Assembly (NCBI RefSeq): GCF_014596525.1
Contig: NZ_MSJP01000075.1
Location: 1-41,666 of the forward strand
Source: Streptomyces sp. CBMA291
GTDB lineage: Bacteria > Actinomycetota > Actinomycetes > Streptomycetales > Streptomycetaceae
Reading direction: 5' to 3'
DNA length: 41,666 nucleotides
Shown: piece by piece, positions 19,188-27,478 of the stretch
How positions within the stretch are numbered: the first letter of the stretch is position 1
Layout of the letters: the number at the start of each line of letters is the position of its first letter
Made by a program: the position numbers and the translations under genes
The notes under the pieces: generated by a model
Told to the model about the DNA's origin: nothing
Database searches by the model: none
The model's input: the letters and a program-made list of their open reading frames with translations, nothing else

Positions 19188-21911
19188 TCAGGCCGGCACC
19201 CTCGGGTGGCGTGGGCAGGCGGTGCCGCGAGGCAGTGGGATGGTGGCCGGTTGGCCGGCCGTGGGGGCATCCGGGAGCCGCCACGCGGTGCGGATCGATC
19301 CGATCAGGTGCCGTGCGCTGTAGGGCGACACCTCCAGTTCCTGACGTGCGCGGCCGAGCAGTTCCAGGGCTCCGGCGGGGCCGCGAGCCGCTGCCGCGTC
19401 GCGGCGGCGGGCGAAGTCGCCCCTGCCGAAGATGTCGAGCAGGGTCAGGGAGAACAGGGCGTAGGCCGACGCCTCGTCGAGAAGTTCCCGGGCCTCGTCC
19501 GAGACCTCTGCGACCGCCTCCTCGCTCAGGTGCCCGCGCAGGTCGTGGAAGGCCACGTGTTCGAGGGCCCACCGGAGTTCGGCCGAGTCGCAGGAGCAGG
19601 CCGGACGCAAGTGGTCCATCGCGTTCCGGAAGGCGACGAGGGTCGTGCCGGTCCGTGCCGTCCACCGCTGCTTGCCCAGGAGCGTGCGGAATCCGGCGAG
19701 TGTGTCGCCGAGTTCCTCGAGGATCAGTTGCCCCGCGATGTCGGTGAGTTCGACGAACTGCGTCTTGGTCTCGATCTCGTGCAGGCGCAGGCCGTAGCGG
19801 ATGAGGTCCCTGGGCACACCGCCCGAGAGGGCGTGCGTCAGTTCCTTGTAGGGCTCGGAGAGTCCTGAAGCCCGACGCTCCAGGATCTTCTTGGACTCCT
19901 CCAGCGTGCAGGGCGGAACGTGCACGATGTCGTCCAGCGAGCTGTCGGTGATCCCCCGGTGGGGTAGTCCACGGCGCACGAAGGAGGCGCCGACGTCCTC
20001 GGCGACCGAGATCAGGTAGTGCACATGAGGCACGCCGAGGATGGCCTTGATCTCGCCGAGGAACGCGAGCGCAGCGGTATCGGAGCCCAGCCGGTCCACC
20101 TCGTCGATCGCGATGACGACCCGCTGCTCTTGCCGGTGTTGCTCGGCGGCGATCTGCGTCAGCAGCGTACGGAAGTCGGAGACCAGCTCCGGGAAGTTCG
20201 GCGGCACGGTCGACAGTGAGGTGGTCTGGGCGGCGAGCAGTTGCGGCGGCCCGGCCGTCACGGCGGAGGAAGCCGTCTGCACGGTCTGCAACCGGTACAG
20301 CTCGTCGCGGCAGGCGGTGACGAGGGGCGGGACCGGGCTCGCCGGGCTCCACGTGACCATTTTGACGAGCACCAGACCGGCGAGAGCGGCGGTGAGGCGC
20401 AGCGGATTGTCAGGGTCGGCCGCCAGCGCCTGCGTCAGCGGCACGGTGAAGAGCAGCCCGAGCCCGGCAAGGAAGAGGACCCATCCGGTCCGACGCCGCC
20501 ATGGCTGTTCGTGGAAGAGGTTGAAGAAGCCGACGACCAAGACGATCAGCAGGAGGAGAAAAGCCTTTCCGTTGGTCTTCTCGGTGGCCTCCTCCACCAG
20601 GGTGCGCAGGTCTTCGTCCTTGAACAACGAGAAGAAGGCGGCGAGGACCAACCCCAGGCCCGTGATGATGAGAGCGGCCCTGGCACCTCTGCGAAAGGCA
20701 CGCCATCGTTCCCACCGCCGCAGACTCCACAACAGGACGCCCGTGACCACGACGAGGACCGCCGCGCCGATCCGCTCGCCCTTCCAGATGTCGAACGCCA
20801 CGTCCACTGCCTCATGCCAGAGGTCCAGCGCCCAGGCGCGCACGGCCGGCCACTGCCGGGCCGTGAGGGAACGCACTGTCGCGGCCAGCCCGAGGACGAC
20901 GAGCGAGCCCGCCACCAGCCCGAAGGCCAGTACCGTGAGCCCCTTCCGCAAGGCCGGGAACAGTCGACGGGCCGCCCTGCGGACAGGTGAGATCCGAAGG
21001 AACGCGGGAGGCACGTGCCCCCTGTGCACGAGATAGCTCTCGCAGGTGCGGACGTAGAGGGACAAGAGGAAGTCGTACGGCGAGTAGGTGGCCGGCGCCT
21101 GCACGACGACCGCGAACCCGGCCTCGCCCGCGCAGGTCTCCAGGAGGGTCGACTTGCCCGCGCCCCGGGAGCCACTGACCGCGATCGTCCCGCCGCTCTC
21201 CAGCTGGGCGATCTTGCGGGTCAGGCTCCGGGCGGCGAGGCTCTCGACCACGTACTGCGGATTGCGCGGAGAGCGCAGGCCATGGAAGTCGTCCGCGAGG
21301 AGCAGCGAGTCGTGGTCCGCGCCGAGCAGGGCCTCGACCACCCGGTCGGTCAGCGGGCGGACGCCGTTCTCCTGGAGGTCCCGGCGCCAGGCGGTTGCCG
21401 CCCACTCGGTCCTTCTGTCCAGGAGGGCGACGCGCGGACGCAGGGCCAACTCCCGCAGGTTGAGCAGGACATGCATGCGCCACACCTGGTGCCGCCAGAT
21501 CACCACCGCGGTCAGCGGCGGAGCCGACGCCGCGGCGAGGACCGTCGGCCAGGAGAAGAAGACCGCCACCAGCAAGGCGAGCACGGTCGTTCCGCAGAGG
21601 GTCACCGTCAGCGGATGCGTGCGGTCGCCGAGGTAGTCGAGCCGACGGCGCTGCCGCTCGCTTCGCTCCAGCAGCGCACGGAAGCGCTCCTGGGTGGCCC
21701 GGCAGGGCTCGACAGCCCGTTCGACGTTGGCCTCGGTGAGCAGGGCCGTACGGGCGTTCTCGGCCGTGGCCTGGGGTCTCACACCGAGGCGCCGTGCGAC
21801 GGCGGGCACGGCCAGGCAGGCGTCGACCGCCGCGAGGTACACCGCCGCCTCCCGCTCCAGGGCGAAGAAGTCGGCGACCTGCCAAGCGGGGCGCGGGCGG
21901 CGTCGGGGCAT
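19188..21911 (-). CDS. KAP-type P-loop NTPase with multiple membrane segments
   Basis: 907 residues from ATG 21911; no clear ribosome site, so the start is tentative. An N-terminal helical region (1-95) leads to two membrane helices (about 103-139). Walker A GSRGAGKST is at 247-255. A long insert with five or six hydrophobic segments (about 325-520) follows, then Walker B VVIAIDEVDRLGS (598-610) and a helical C-terminus. A transmembrane insert between Walker A and Walker B is the hallmark of KAP NTPases, which include PifA, the phage-exclusion protein of plasmid F. Membrane-bound ATPase activity is expected; the partner and trigger are unknown. The upstream gene is probably functionally linked. 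A hairpin ends the unit. Confidence 0.8.
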   Translation of the reverse strand: MPRRRPRPAWQVADFFALEREAAVYLAAVDACLAVPAVARRLGVRPQATAENARTALLTEANVERAVEPCRATQERFRALLERSERQRRRLDYLGDRTHPLTVTLCGTTVLALLVAVFFSWPTVLAAASAPPLTAVVIWRHQVWRMHVLLNLRELALRPRVALLDRRTEWAATAWRRDLQENGVRPLTDRVVEALLGADHDSLLLADDFHGLRSPRNPQYVVESLAARSLTRKIAQLESGGTIAVSGSRGAGKSTLLETCAGEAGFAVVVQAPATYSPYDFLLSLYVRTCESYLVHRGHVPPAFLRISPVRRAARRLFPALRKGLTVLAFGLVAGSLVVLGLAATVRSLTARQWPAVRAWALDLWHEAVDVAFDIWKGERIGAAVLVVVTGVLLWSLRRWERWRAFRRGARAALIITGLGLVLAAFFSLFKDEDLRTLVEEATEKTNGKAFLLLLIVLVVGFFNLFHEQPWRRRTGWVLFLAGLGLLFTVPLTQALAADPDNPLRLTAALAGLVLVKMVTWSPASPVPPLVTACRDELYRLQTVQTASSAVTAGPPQLLAAQTTSLSTVPPNFPELVSDFRTLLTQIAAEQHRQEQRVVIAIDEVDRLGSDTAALAFLGEIKAILGVPHVHYLISVAEDVGASFVRRGLPHRGITDSSLDDIVHVPPCTLEESKKILERRASGLSEPYKELTHALSGGVPRDLIRYGLRLHEIETKTQFVELTDIAGQLILEELGDTLAGFRTLLGKQRWTARTGTTLVAFRNAMDHLRPACSCDSAELRWALEHVAFHDLRGHLSEEAVAEVSDEARELLDEASAYALFSLTLLDIFGRGDFARRRDAAAARGPAGALELLGRARQELEVSPYSARHLIGSIRTAWRLPDAPTAGQPATIPLPRGTACPRHPRVPA

Positions 21912-21976
21912 GGGCGGAGGGCCTTTCGGAAGGGGCGGGCCGCGGAGGCCGGGACGCGATCACGGGTCGTGGGGCG

Positions 21977-22145
21977 GGGAAGCGGTGCGGCGCGGGGGCA
22001 CCCGCCCCTGCGAGGTCGGGAAGCGGTGCGGTGCGGGGCCCTCGGGAAGGGGTGCGGCACGGGGTCACCCGCCGCCGCGGGGTCGGGAAGGGGTGCGGCG
22101 CGAGGTCCTCGGGAAGCGGCGCGGGGTCCTCCGGAAGGGGAACGG
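21977..22145. repeat. Nested 67-base tandem repeat between the KAP gene and its neighbour
   Basis: The word GGGAAGSGGYGCGG starts at 21977, 22018, 22044, 22085 and 22111, with a decayed copy near 22132. Spacing alternates 41, 26, 41, 26, so the true unit is 67 bases with two sub-units, about 2.5 copies. No frame through it gives a protein-like composition. Confidence 0.8.
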
Positions 22146-22152
22146 CCCGGGG

Positions 22153-23631
22153 TCACCCGCCCCCGCGGGCCCGGACGAGGTCGCTCCGTGTCAGACGCGT
22201 CCCGCGCTTGTGCTTGATCCGGAAGTACTCCACGAGCCCTGGCTCGTCCTTCTCGTCGTCGCCGTAGGTGACCGCGTGGGCGCCTCCGTCGTCGAGCAGC
22301 CGCCCTACGCACTGGGCGAGCGTGCTGGGTCCCGAACCGCCGTACCCCCAGGACAGCCCCGGGGCATCCATGACGGGAGCCGGGTAGAGCACTCCGTCGC
22401 CGGTGCGTACCCAGATCGGCTCGTCGAGGATGATCTCCTTGAGGACCGCGCCCTCGGGCAGGCGTCTGGGCGCCCGGCCCATGTAGGTGATCTCGCTGGC
22501 ACGGCGGGAGAGGAACTTTCCCTTCACCGCGACCACCGGGCTGCCGGTCGCCGGATCGACGAAGGTGCCCACGGTCTCGTAGCTGTCGTCCCACACCCGG
22601 TGCAGGGCCGTCGGCGGGACGTCACGCAGCCGGTTGATCCACTCGGCTGCCACCCGGGTGACGTCCGTTCTGATCACCTGGAACGTGCCGCCGTAAGGGA
22701 AGTACTCGCTGCTCCAGGCGCTGACATGCTCCAGGCACTCCACGGCCAGGTCGTCCGTTCGCCCGCAGAGTTCGGCGAGTCCGGCGCCGACGGCGTCATC
22801 CGTCGCGAACTCTCCGGGGGCGAGATCGGACGGCTGCGGAACGGCCGGGTGCACCATCGAGTCGCCCGGCCCCGCCGACCAGGACCGGAGGTTCTCCATC
22901 TCCCGCGACGCGTTCTCCGCCGCATCGGTCCGGATGCGGTGGCCGATCGTGAAGCAGGCGCGTCGCACCAGGGAACCCTCGGGTTCCTGTCGCGCCAGCT
23001 CGTAGAGCGGCTCCCAGGAGGGATAGGTGGCCACGTCGACCGGGGCGGGGGCGTCTCCGGGGGTCCATGCGGTGAGGTGGGCACGGCGACGCAGCGCAAT
23101 GGGCCACCAGGGAACGGGCCCGCCCACGTGCGCCGCCAGGTCGCTCCACCGCGGGTGGTAGACGAGTTCGGGCCGCTCTCGGTCCACCGCTTGCAGCTGA
23201 GGCCCGTCATAGGCGTAGAAGTGCTCGACGACGACGAGGCCGGCGGTGTCCGTCAGCACATCGAGAAGGCGCCTCGCGTCGGGCATGCCGTCACACGGGA
23301 AGACGATGGCGATGACGCCCTCCCGGGTGTCCCATCGCCCGGCGAAGTACTCGGCACGGACATCCGTACCGTCGTCCGCCTCTCGGTACTCGCCTCCCAG
23401 ATATCGGGACTCGGCCACGGGCGCGGGGCGCAGCAGACGGGGCCCCGCGCCTGCCAGTCCGGGATGGGCGGATGCGAGCCATCGCGCGAACGCGTATCCG
23501 GACCATCTCTTCGGGCCGTCGGCGAAAGCCTCGTCGTCGAGAGGCTCGATGACCTCGTCCGCCAGACCCGACCACGCCTCCTCCGACAGCCCGAACACTT
23601 CCTTGAGCTGCGCGGCGGTCAGCTTCTCCAA
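22153..23631 (-). CDS. Protein of unknown function, gene upstream of the KAP NTPase
   Basis: 492 residues from TTG 23631, chosen for the AGGAGGG just before it; the upstream frame is Arg/Ser-rich and unlikely. It begins MEKLTAAQLKEVFGLSEEAW, a helical N-terminus, and is otherwise a soluble alpha/beta protein with many Trp and Tyr. The C-terminal ~70 residues contain GYGGSGP (429-435), a motif I associate with DUF6166-type proteins; that link is from memory and weak. There is no membrane segment and no recognisable active site. It shares strand with the KAP gene, 241 bases upstream across a repeat, and could be its sensor or effector partner. Confidence 0.75.
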   Translation of the reverse strand: MEKLTAAQLKEVFGLSEEAWSGLADEVIEPLDDEAFADGPKRWSGYAFARWLASAHPGLAGAGPRLLRPAPVAESRYLGGEYREADDGTDVRAEYFAGRWDTREGVIAIVFPCDGMPDARRLLDVLTDTAGLVVVEHFYAYDGPQLQAVDRERPELVYHPRWSDLAAHVGGPVPWWPIALRRRAHLTAWTPGDAPAPVDVATYPSWEPLYELARQEPEGSLVRRACFTIGHRIRTDAAENASREMENLRSWSAGPGDSMVHPAVPQPSDLAPGEFATDDAVGAGLAELCGRTDDLAVECLEHVSAWSSEYFPYGGTFQVIRTDVTRVAAEWINRLRDVPPTALHRVWDDSYETVGTFVDPATGSPVVAVKGKFLSRRASEITYMGRAPRRLPEGAVLKEIILDEPIWVRTGDGVLYPAPVMDAPGLSWGYGGSGPSTLAQCVGRLLDDGGAHAVTYGDDEKDEPGLVEYFRIKHKRGTRLTRSDLVRARGGG

Positions 23632-23796
23632 CTCGCCCTCCTCTCGATGCCACTTGCGTCGACCATCATGGTGGGCGGGTCCGACAGAGCACACCCGATT
23701 CGGCGAAGACGAGGAACTCGGCTCCGGATCACGACGTGGTCCTGCCCTTCTCCTCGTACGCCACGTCCGGCACACCCGCCCCCCGGCTCGCTCGTC

Positions 23797-24342
23797 TCAC
23801 CCCCTGCGGCCGGGCGCCGACGCCCGTGCGGCGGTGTCGCCCCGGGCGATGGCCTCGGACACCTCCTCGATCGCCGTGCGGATCATCGCCCCGTACGCGT
23901 CCCCCGGCAGGTTCGGGGCGTGTGTGCGGGCCGCCTCGATGTGTTCTGCGGCGGCCGTGAAGGAGCCGAGTCGGCGGTGGTCGTCGGCGAGGTTGAGGTG
24001 CAGGGACGGGCGGAAGCCCGCCACCCGGAGGCCCGCGTGATGCCGGTCGACGCGCTGGTCGGTCAGGGCGTCGACGGCTTCCAGGGCCCGGAGGTTCCAG
24101 GTCAGCGCCTCGGCGGGGTCCTCGTACAGGTCCGCCAGGTAGTGCGCGAGGGAGCAGCGGTGCAGCGGGTCCCCGTTCGCGCCGATCACGGTCCAGAGGT
24201 CCTGGAGCTTCCGGCGGGCGGTGGCCGCGTCCCCGGTGCGTCCCTCGACGACCGCCCGGCCGATGGCCTCCATGATCGGGTCGGGTGCCGGGGTCGCGTG
24301 GGGGCGGGTGGTCGCGTCCGAGTCGGCGGATTCGGTGTTCAT
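23797..24342 (-). CDS. Small helical-repeat (TPR-like) protein
   Basis: 181 residues, ATG with GAGGAAA nine bases upstream. After a Thr/Ser/Pro-rich leader it consists of helix pairs such as CSLAHYLADLYEDPAEALTWNLRALEAVDAL and SLHLNLADDHRRLGSFTAAAEHIEAA, the second being close to a TPR consensus. No catalytic residue is evident. It starts 26 bases after the MerR-clamp gene and on the same strand, so it is probably co-transcribed and may act as its protein partner. Confidence 0.75.
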   Translation of the reverse strand: MNTESADSDATTRPHATPAPDPIMEAIGRAVVEGRTGDAATARRKLQDLWTVIGANGDPLHRCSLAHYLADLYEDPAEALTWNLRALEAVDALTDQRVDRHHAGLRVAGFRPSLHLNLADDHRRLGSFTAAAEHIEAARTHAPNLPGDAYGAMIRTAIEEVSEAIARGDTAARASAPGRRG

Positions 24343-24367
24343 CTCGGTGTTTCCTCGTCGTCTCTCT

Positions 24368-25444
24368 TCAGGCCACGCGGTCGTGGGCGACCGGCATGAC
24401 CACGGTGGTGAGGTCGCCCCGGTCGGCGGAGCGGACCGTGACCGGCTGGTCGGGGCCCCGTAGGTCGAGCATCAGGTCGGGGCCGATGGCGGTGCTGACC
24501 GCCGGATGGAGTGTCGGCAGTTCGAAAGAGATCCGCAGGGCTTCGCCGCTCACCGCGGCCGGGAGCGGGAAGCCGGGGTGCTGGGCTTCGCGCGCCGCCG
24601 TCGGAGACCGCAGGCCCTCGGGGGTGACGTGGAGCGCGATCCGTTCGGCCGGGTGTTCCTCCAGGGCCGCCAGGAGGCGCCGCTTCGAGACCGTCACCCG
24701 GGTCCTGGCCTCGGGCAGGGACGCGAGCATCAGCCGGTGGTCCGGGAACTCCTCCGGCAGGAGACGGCAGTGCCGGGCCTCTCCGTTCGCCGTGCGGAAC
24801 CGGATGCCGTCCGGCGTGGCCTCGCAGCGCACCAGCATGCTCCGGCGTACCTCGCCGACGGCGGTCCGCAGCTCGTCGCCGCCGACCGTGGCCGCCCACG
24901 TCGTGTCCGTCGGCTCGGCGGGGACCAGGGTCCGGGTCGCGAGCCGGTAGCGGTCGGTCGCCGTCAGCGTGACCGCTTCCGGGGTCGCCTCGACCCGTAC
25001 GCCCCCGAGCACCGGCAGCCCCGGATCGCGGGCGGTCGCGGTCAGGACCTGCTCGATCGCGTCGGCCAGTACCGGCCCCTTCAGCGTGGCGACCGGCACG
25101 CTCGGCACGTCGGCGAGCGAGGACTTGATCAGCGCCGCCTTCCGCCGTACCGCCTCCGCTTCCCTCACGACCTTCGCCACGTGCTCGTCGATCAGCCGGG
25201 AGGCCTCCCCCGGCCCGGCGTCGAGCACCGTCTCCACCGTGCTCAGGGGCATGGCGATCCGACGGAGCCGACGCAGCTCGACGGCCCGCGCGACCTGGTC
25301 GGCGCTGTAGTAGCGGTAGCCCGAGACCGGGTCGGTCTCGGCGGGGGACAGCAGCCCGGAGTCGGCGTAGAACCGCAGCGCGCTGGACGTCAGCCCCGTG
25401 CGCCGGGCGAAGGACCCGATCGGCATCAGTTCGGAATTCGGCAC
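24368..25444 (-). CDS. MerR-family regulator fused to a DNA sliding-clamp-like region
   Basis: About 358 residues from GTG 25444; TTG 25465 and ATG 25426 are alternatives, with no decisive ribosome site. The N-terminus is a MerR winged helix (MPIGSFARRTGLTSSALRFY, then SGYRYY) with a coiled dimerisation helix to about 115. Instead of a ligand pocket the C-terminal ~240 residues resemble two DnaN-type sliding-clamp domains: ADAIEQVLTATARDP, LPVLGGVRVEA, VTLTATDRYRLATRTL, then a second copy ending in SADRGDLTTVVMPV. A clamp-like effector on a transcription factor is unusual. It is divergent from the GT-like gene and heads an operon with the TPR-like gene. Confidence 0.82.
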   Translation of the reverse strand: MPNSELMPIGSFARRTGLTSSALRFYADSGLLSPAETDPVSGYRYYSADQVARAVELRRLRRIAMPLSTVETVLDAGPGEASRLIDEHVAKVVREAEAVRRKAALIKSSLADVPSVPVATLKGPVLADAIEQVLTATARDPGLPVLGGVRVEATPEAVTLTATDRYRLATRTLVPAEPTDTTWAATVGGDELRTAVGEVRRSMLVRCEATPDGIRFRTANGEARHCRLLPEEFPDHRLMLASLPEARTRVTVSKRRLLAALEEHPAERIALHVTPEGLRSPTAAREAQHPGFPLPAAVSGEALRISFELPTLHPAVSTAIGPDLMLDLRGPDQPVTVRSADRGDLTTVVMPVAHDRVA

Positions 25445-25604
25445 CCCGTCATCGTGGGGCTTCAACCAGCTCGAAGGTCAAGCGCGCCCCGTGAACGGCC
25501 CCCGCCGCGACCACGCCCGACCGGCGCACGGGCGGCGACAGGATCCCGGAGTAGGGTGTGCGCGCGACGACACGACGCCCGTCCAGGAGGTCAGGAGGTC
25601 ACGA
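25445..25604. promoter_or_regulatory. Divergent promoter region, MerR-clamp gene and GT-like gene
   Basis: 160 bases between the divergent starts. AGGAGG at 25593-25598, six bases before GTG 25605, fixes the right-hand start. TAGGGT near 25552 may be a -10. MerR regulators usually bind in such a divergent spacer; no clear dyad was found. Confidence 0.4.
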
Positions 25605-27407
25605 GTGGGTCCGGAACCCCCGGCGATTCGCGTACCGGTCGGGGAAGGGTCCGATCAGTGGACGAGCCGGACCACCCGGCGGCGGGTCCTGCTCGTCGTC
25701 CACAACGTCACCTCGGCCGGGCGTCTCGGCGATCTGCTGCCGCTGTTCGACGACGACTTCCGCGTCCAGGTTCTCGTCACCTCCACCGGCTCCTCCGCCT
25801 TCCAGGACGGCATCCGCGAGCTGCTCCGCACCTGGCAACTGCCCGAACTGCCCTGGGAACAGGCGCTCTCCACCCCGGTGGACCTGGCGGTCTCGGCGAG
25901 CTTCGGCGGCGAACTCCACCGCATCCAGGGCAAGTTGACCGTCGTCTCACATGGGGTTGGATACACTAAAAGGCTGGACACGCCGGGAGCCGGGAGCCGG
26001 GAGCCGGGAGCCGGGAGCCGGGAGCCGGGAGCCGGGAGCCGGGAGCCGGAAGCCGGAAGCCGGAAGCCGGAAGCCGGAAGCCGGAAGCCGACGTTCGGGC
26101 TCTCGCCCGAGTGGCTGCTCTCCGGCGAGCGGCCCTTCGCCGAAGGGCTCGTCCTCTCCCACCCCGAGCAGCTGGCGCGCCTCTCCCGCGTCTGCGCCGA
26201 AGCGCTGCCCTCCGCCGTGCTCGCCGGGGACCCGTGCTTCGACCGCATGCTCGCGGCGCGCCCGTACCGGGACAGGTTCCGGCGGGCGCTGGGGGTGCGC
26301 CGGGGGCAGCGGCTCGTCGTCCTGAACTCGACGTGGAACCCCGAGGGGTTCTTCGGCAGCGGCGGGCAGGACGTCCTGCCCGGCCTTCTCCCCCGGCTCG
26401 CCGCCGAGCTGCCCGCCGACGACTACCGTCTGGCCGCAGTCCTGCATCCGAACATCTGGTACGGGCACGGCCCCGGCCAGATCAGGGCCTGGCTCGACCG
26501 CGCCCGGCGCGCCGGGCTGCTCCTCGTCGACCCCGTCCGCGCGTGGCGGCAGGCCCTCCTCGCGGCCGACCTCGTCCTCGGGGACTTCGGCGCGGTGTCG
26601 TACTACGCCGCCGCCCTGGGCACCCCCGTCCTGCTGGCCGCCGACGGCGAGGACGTACTCGACGAAGAGGCGCCCCTCGCCGCGTTCGTCCGGCGGGCAC
26701 CCCGGCTCGATCCGCACGCGCCGCTGCTCCCCCAGGTGCGGCGGGGGATCGAGGGACACCGGCCGGACCCGGCTCCGGCCGGGTTCGTCACCTCGGATCC
26801 CGGGCGGTCGGCCGAGCTGCTGCGGCGGCACTTCTACGCCCTGATGGACCTGCCCGAGCCGCCGGGCCCCGCGTCCCTGGAGCCGCTGCCGCTCCCTCCG
26901 TACGGTCCGGCGAAGGTGACGGCTCCGCTGCACGTACGGACGCGTGCGGAAGGGGCGGACATCGTGGTCGAGCGGTCCGCCGGGCATCCGGCGGGGGCCG
27001 CGGGCGACGCCCATCTCGCCGTGCACGAGGAGACCCGGCACCCCGGCGACCTCGATCTGGCGGATGTGATCACCCGGGACGGGCAGCCGGACGATCCACG
27101 TCTCGGCGGCCCCGAGGCGTGGACGGCCGAGGTACTCGGTCTGTACCCGCACTGCTCGACGGCGGTGTACGTGACGGGCCCGCACACCTGTGTCGTACGG
27201 TGCCGGGGGCGGCGGGGCACCTTCCGGCTCGCCGGGGAGACCGGTGCCGACGCGGATCCTGCCGCGTACGCCTCGGCCCTGCACGCCTGGCTGGCGTACG
27301 GCGGGACGGTCCCCGCACGGGGGACCACGCTGCGGCTGCACACCGCCGGAGGGGCACATCCGTTCCGCGTGGAGACGACCGACCGAACCGGCGCCCGGCC
27401 GGAGTAG
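25605..27407 (+). CDS. GT-B / CDP-glycerophosphotransferase-like protein with heptamer repeat
   Basis: 600 residues from GTG 25605 with a perfect AGGAGG. Streptomyces homologues are often mislabelled translation initiation factor 2, but nothing here resembles IF2. It starts with a Rossmann-like half (VLLVVHNVTSAGRLGDLLPL), has VVSHGVGYTK, and a second half with SAVLAGDPCFDRML, VLNSTWNPEGFFG, VLHPNIWYGHG and LVLGDFGAVSYY. This is the two-lobed GT-B layout of teichoic-acid polymerases such as TagF. No signal peptide. Between the lobes a 35-residue insert (GAGSREP x3, EAGSRKP x2) comes from fifteen heptanucleotide repeats. The last ~150 residues are a separate domain. Substrate unknown. Confidence 0.8.
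   Translation: MGPEPPAIRVPVGEGSDQWTSRTTRRRVLLVVHNVTSAGRLGDLLPLFDDDFRVQVLVTSTGSSAFQDGIRELLRTWQLPELPWEQALSTPVDLAVSASFGGELHRIQGKLTVVSHGVGYTKRLDTPGAGSREPGAGSREPGAGSREPEAGSRKPEAGSRKPTFGLSPEWLLSGERPFAEGLVLSHPEQLARLSRVCAEALPSAVLAGDPCFDRMLAARPYRDRFRRALGVRRGQRLVVLNSTWNPEGFFGSGGQDVLPGLLPRLAAELPADDYRLAAVLHPNIWYGHGPGQIRAWLDRARRAGLLLVDPVRAWRQALLAADLVLGDFGAVSYYAAALGTPVLLAADGEDVLDEEAPLAAFVRRAPRLDPHAPLLPQVRRGIEGHRPDPAPAGFVTSDPGRSAELLRRHFYALMDLPEPPGPASLEPLPLPPYGPAKVTAPLHVRTRAEGADIVVERSAGHPAGAAGDAHLAVHEETRHPGDLDLADVITRDGQPDDPRLGGPEAWTAEVLGLYPHCSTAVYVTGPHTCVVRCRGRRGTFRLAGETGADADPAAYASALHAWLAYGGTVPARGTTLRLHTAGGAHPFRVETTDRTGARPE
25985..26089 (+). repeat. Fifteen tandem heptamers inside the GT-like gene
   Basis: Nine GGGAGCC (25985-26047) are followed by six GGAAGCC (26048-26089), all exact. 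105 bases is 35 codons, so the frame is kept now; a change of one or two units would shift it. It encodes a Gly/Ala/Ser/Arg/Glu/Pro linker. Confidence 0.97.
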
Positions 27408-27447
27408 GCCGGGTCTTTGGGATCAGGCCGGGTTCGCGGCGTGTTCC

Positions 27448-27478
27448 GGAAGGCGCCCCGGCCTAGGCCGTCCCTTCC
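27448..27478. terminator. CTAG-centred imperfect hairpin between convergent genes
   Basis: GGAAGG (27448-27453) and CCTTCC (27473-27478) flank CGGCCTAGGCCG (27459-27470). The TAG stop of the minus-strand NB-ARC gene is part of the centre. It lies 40 bases after the end of the GT-like gene, so it may end both transcripts. The stem is bulged and has no U-tract. Confidence 0.45.

Noticed and set aside
18821..23631. tRNA-Arg as attachment site of an integrated element carrying the KAP pair
   Set aside because: No integrase gene and no second copy of the tRNA 3' end was seen down to the MerR gene. The tRNA has its own terminator in place. Kept only as context.
25985..26089. CRISPR array
   Set aside because: Units are seven bases, contiguous and without spacers, and lie inside a coding sequence.
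25605..27407. Translation initiation factor 2
   Set aside because: This label is often attached to homologues, but there is no G domain or IF2 motif; the fold pattern is GT-B-like.
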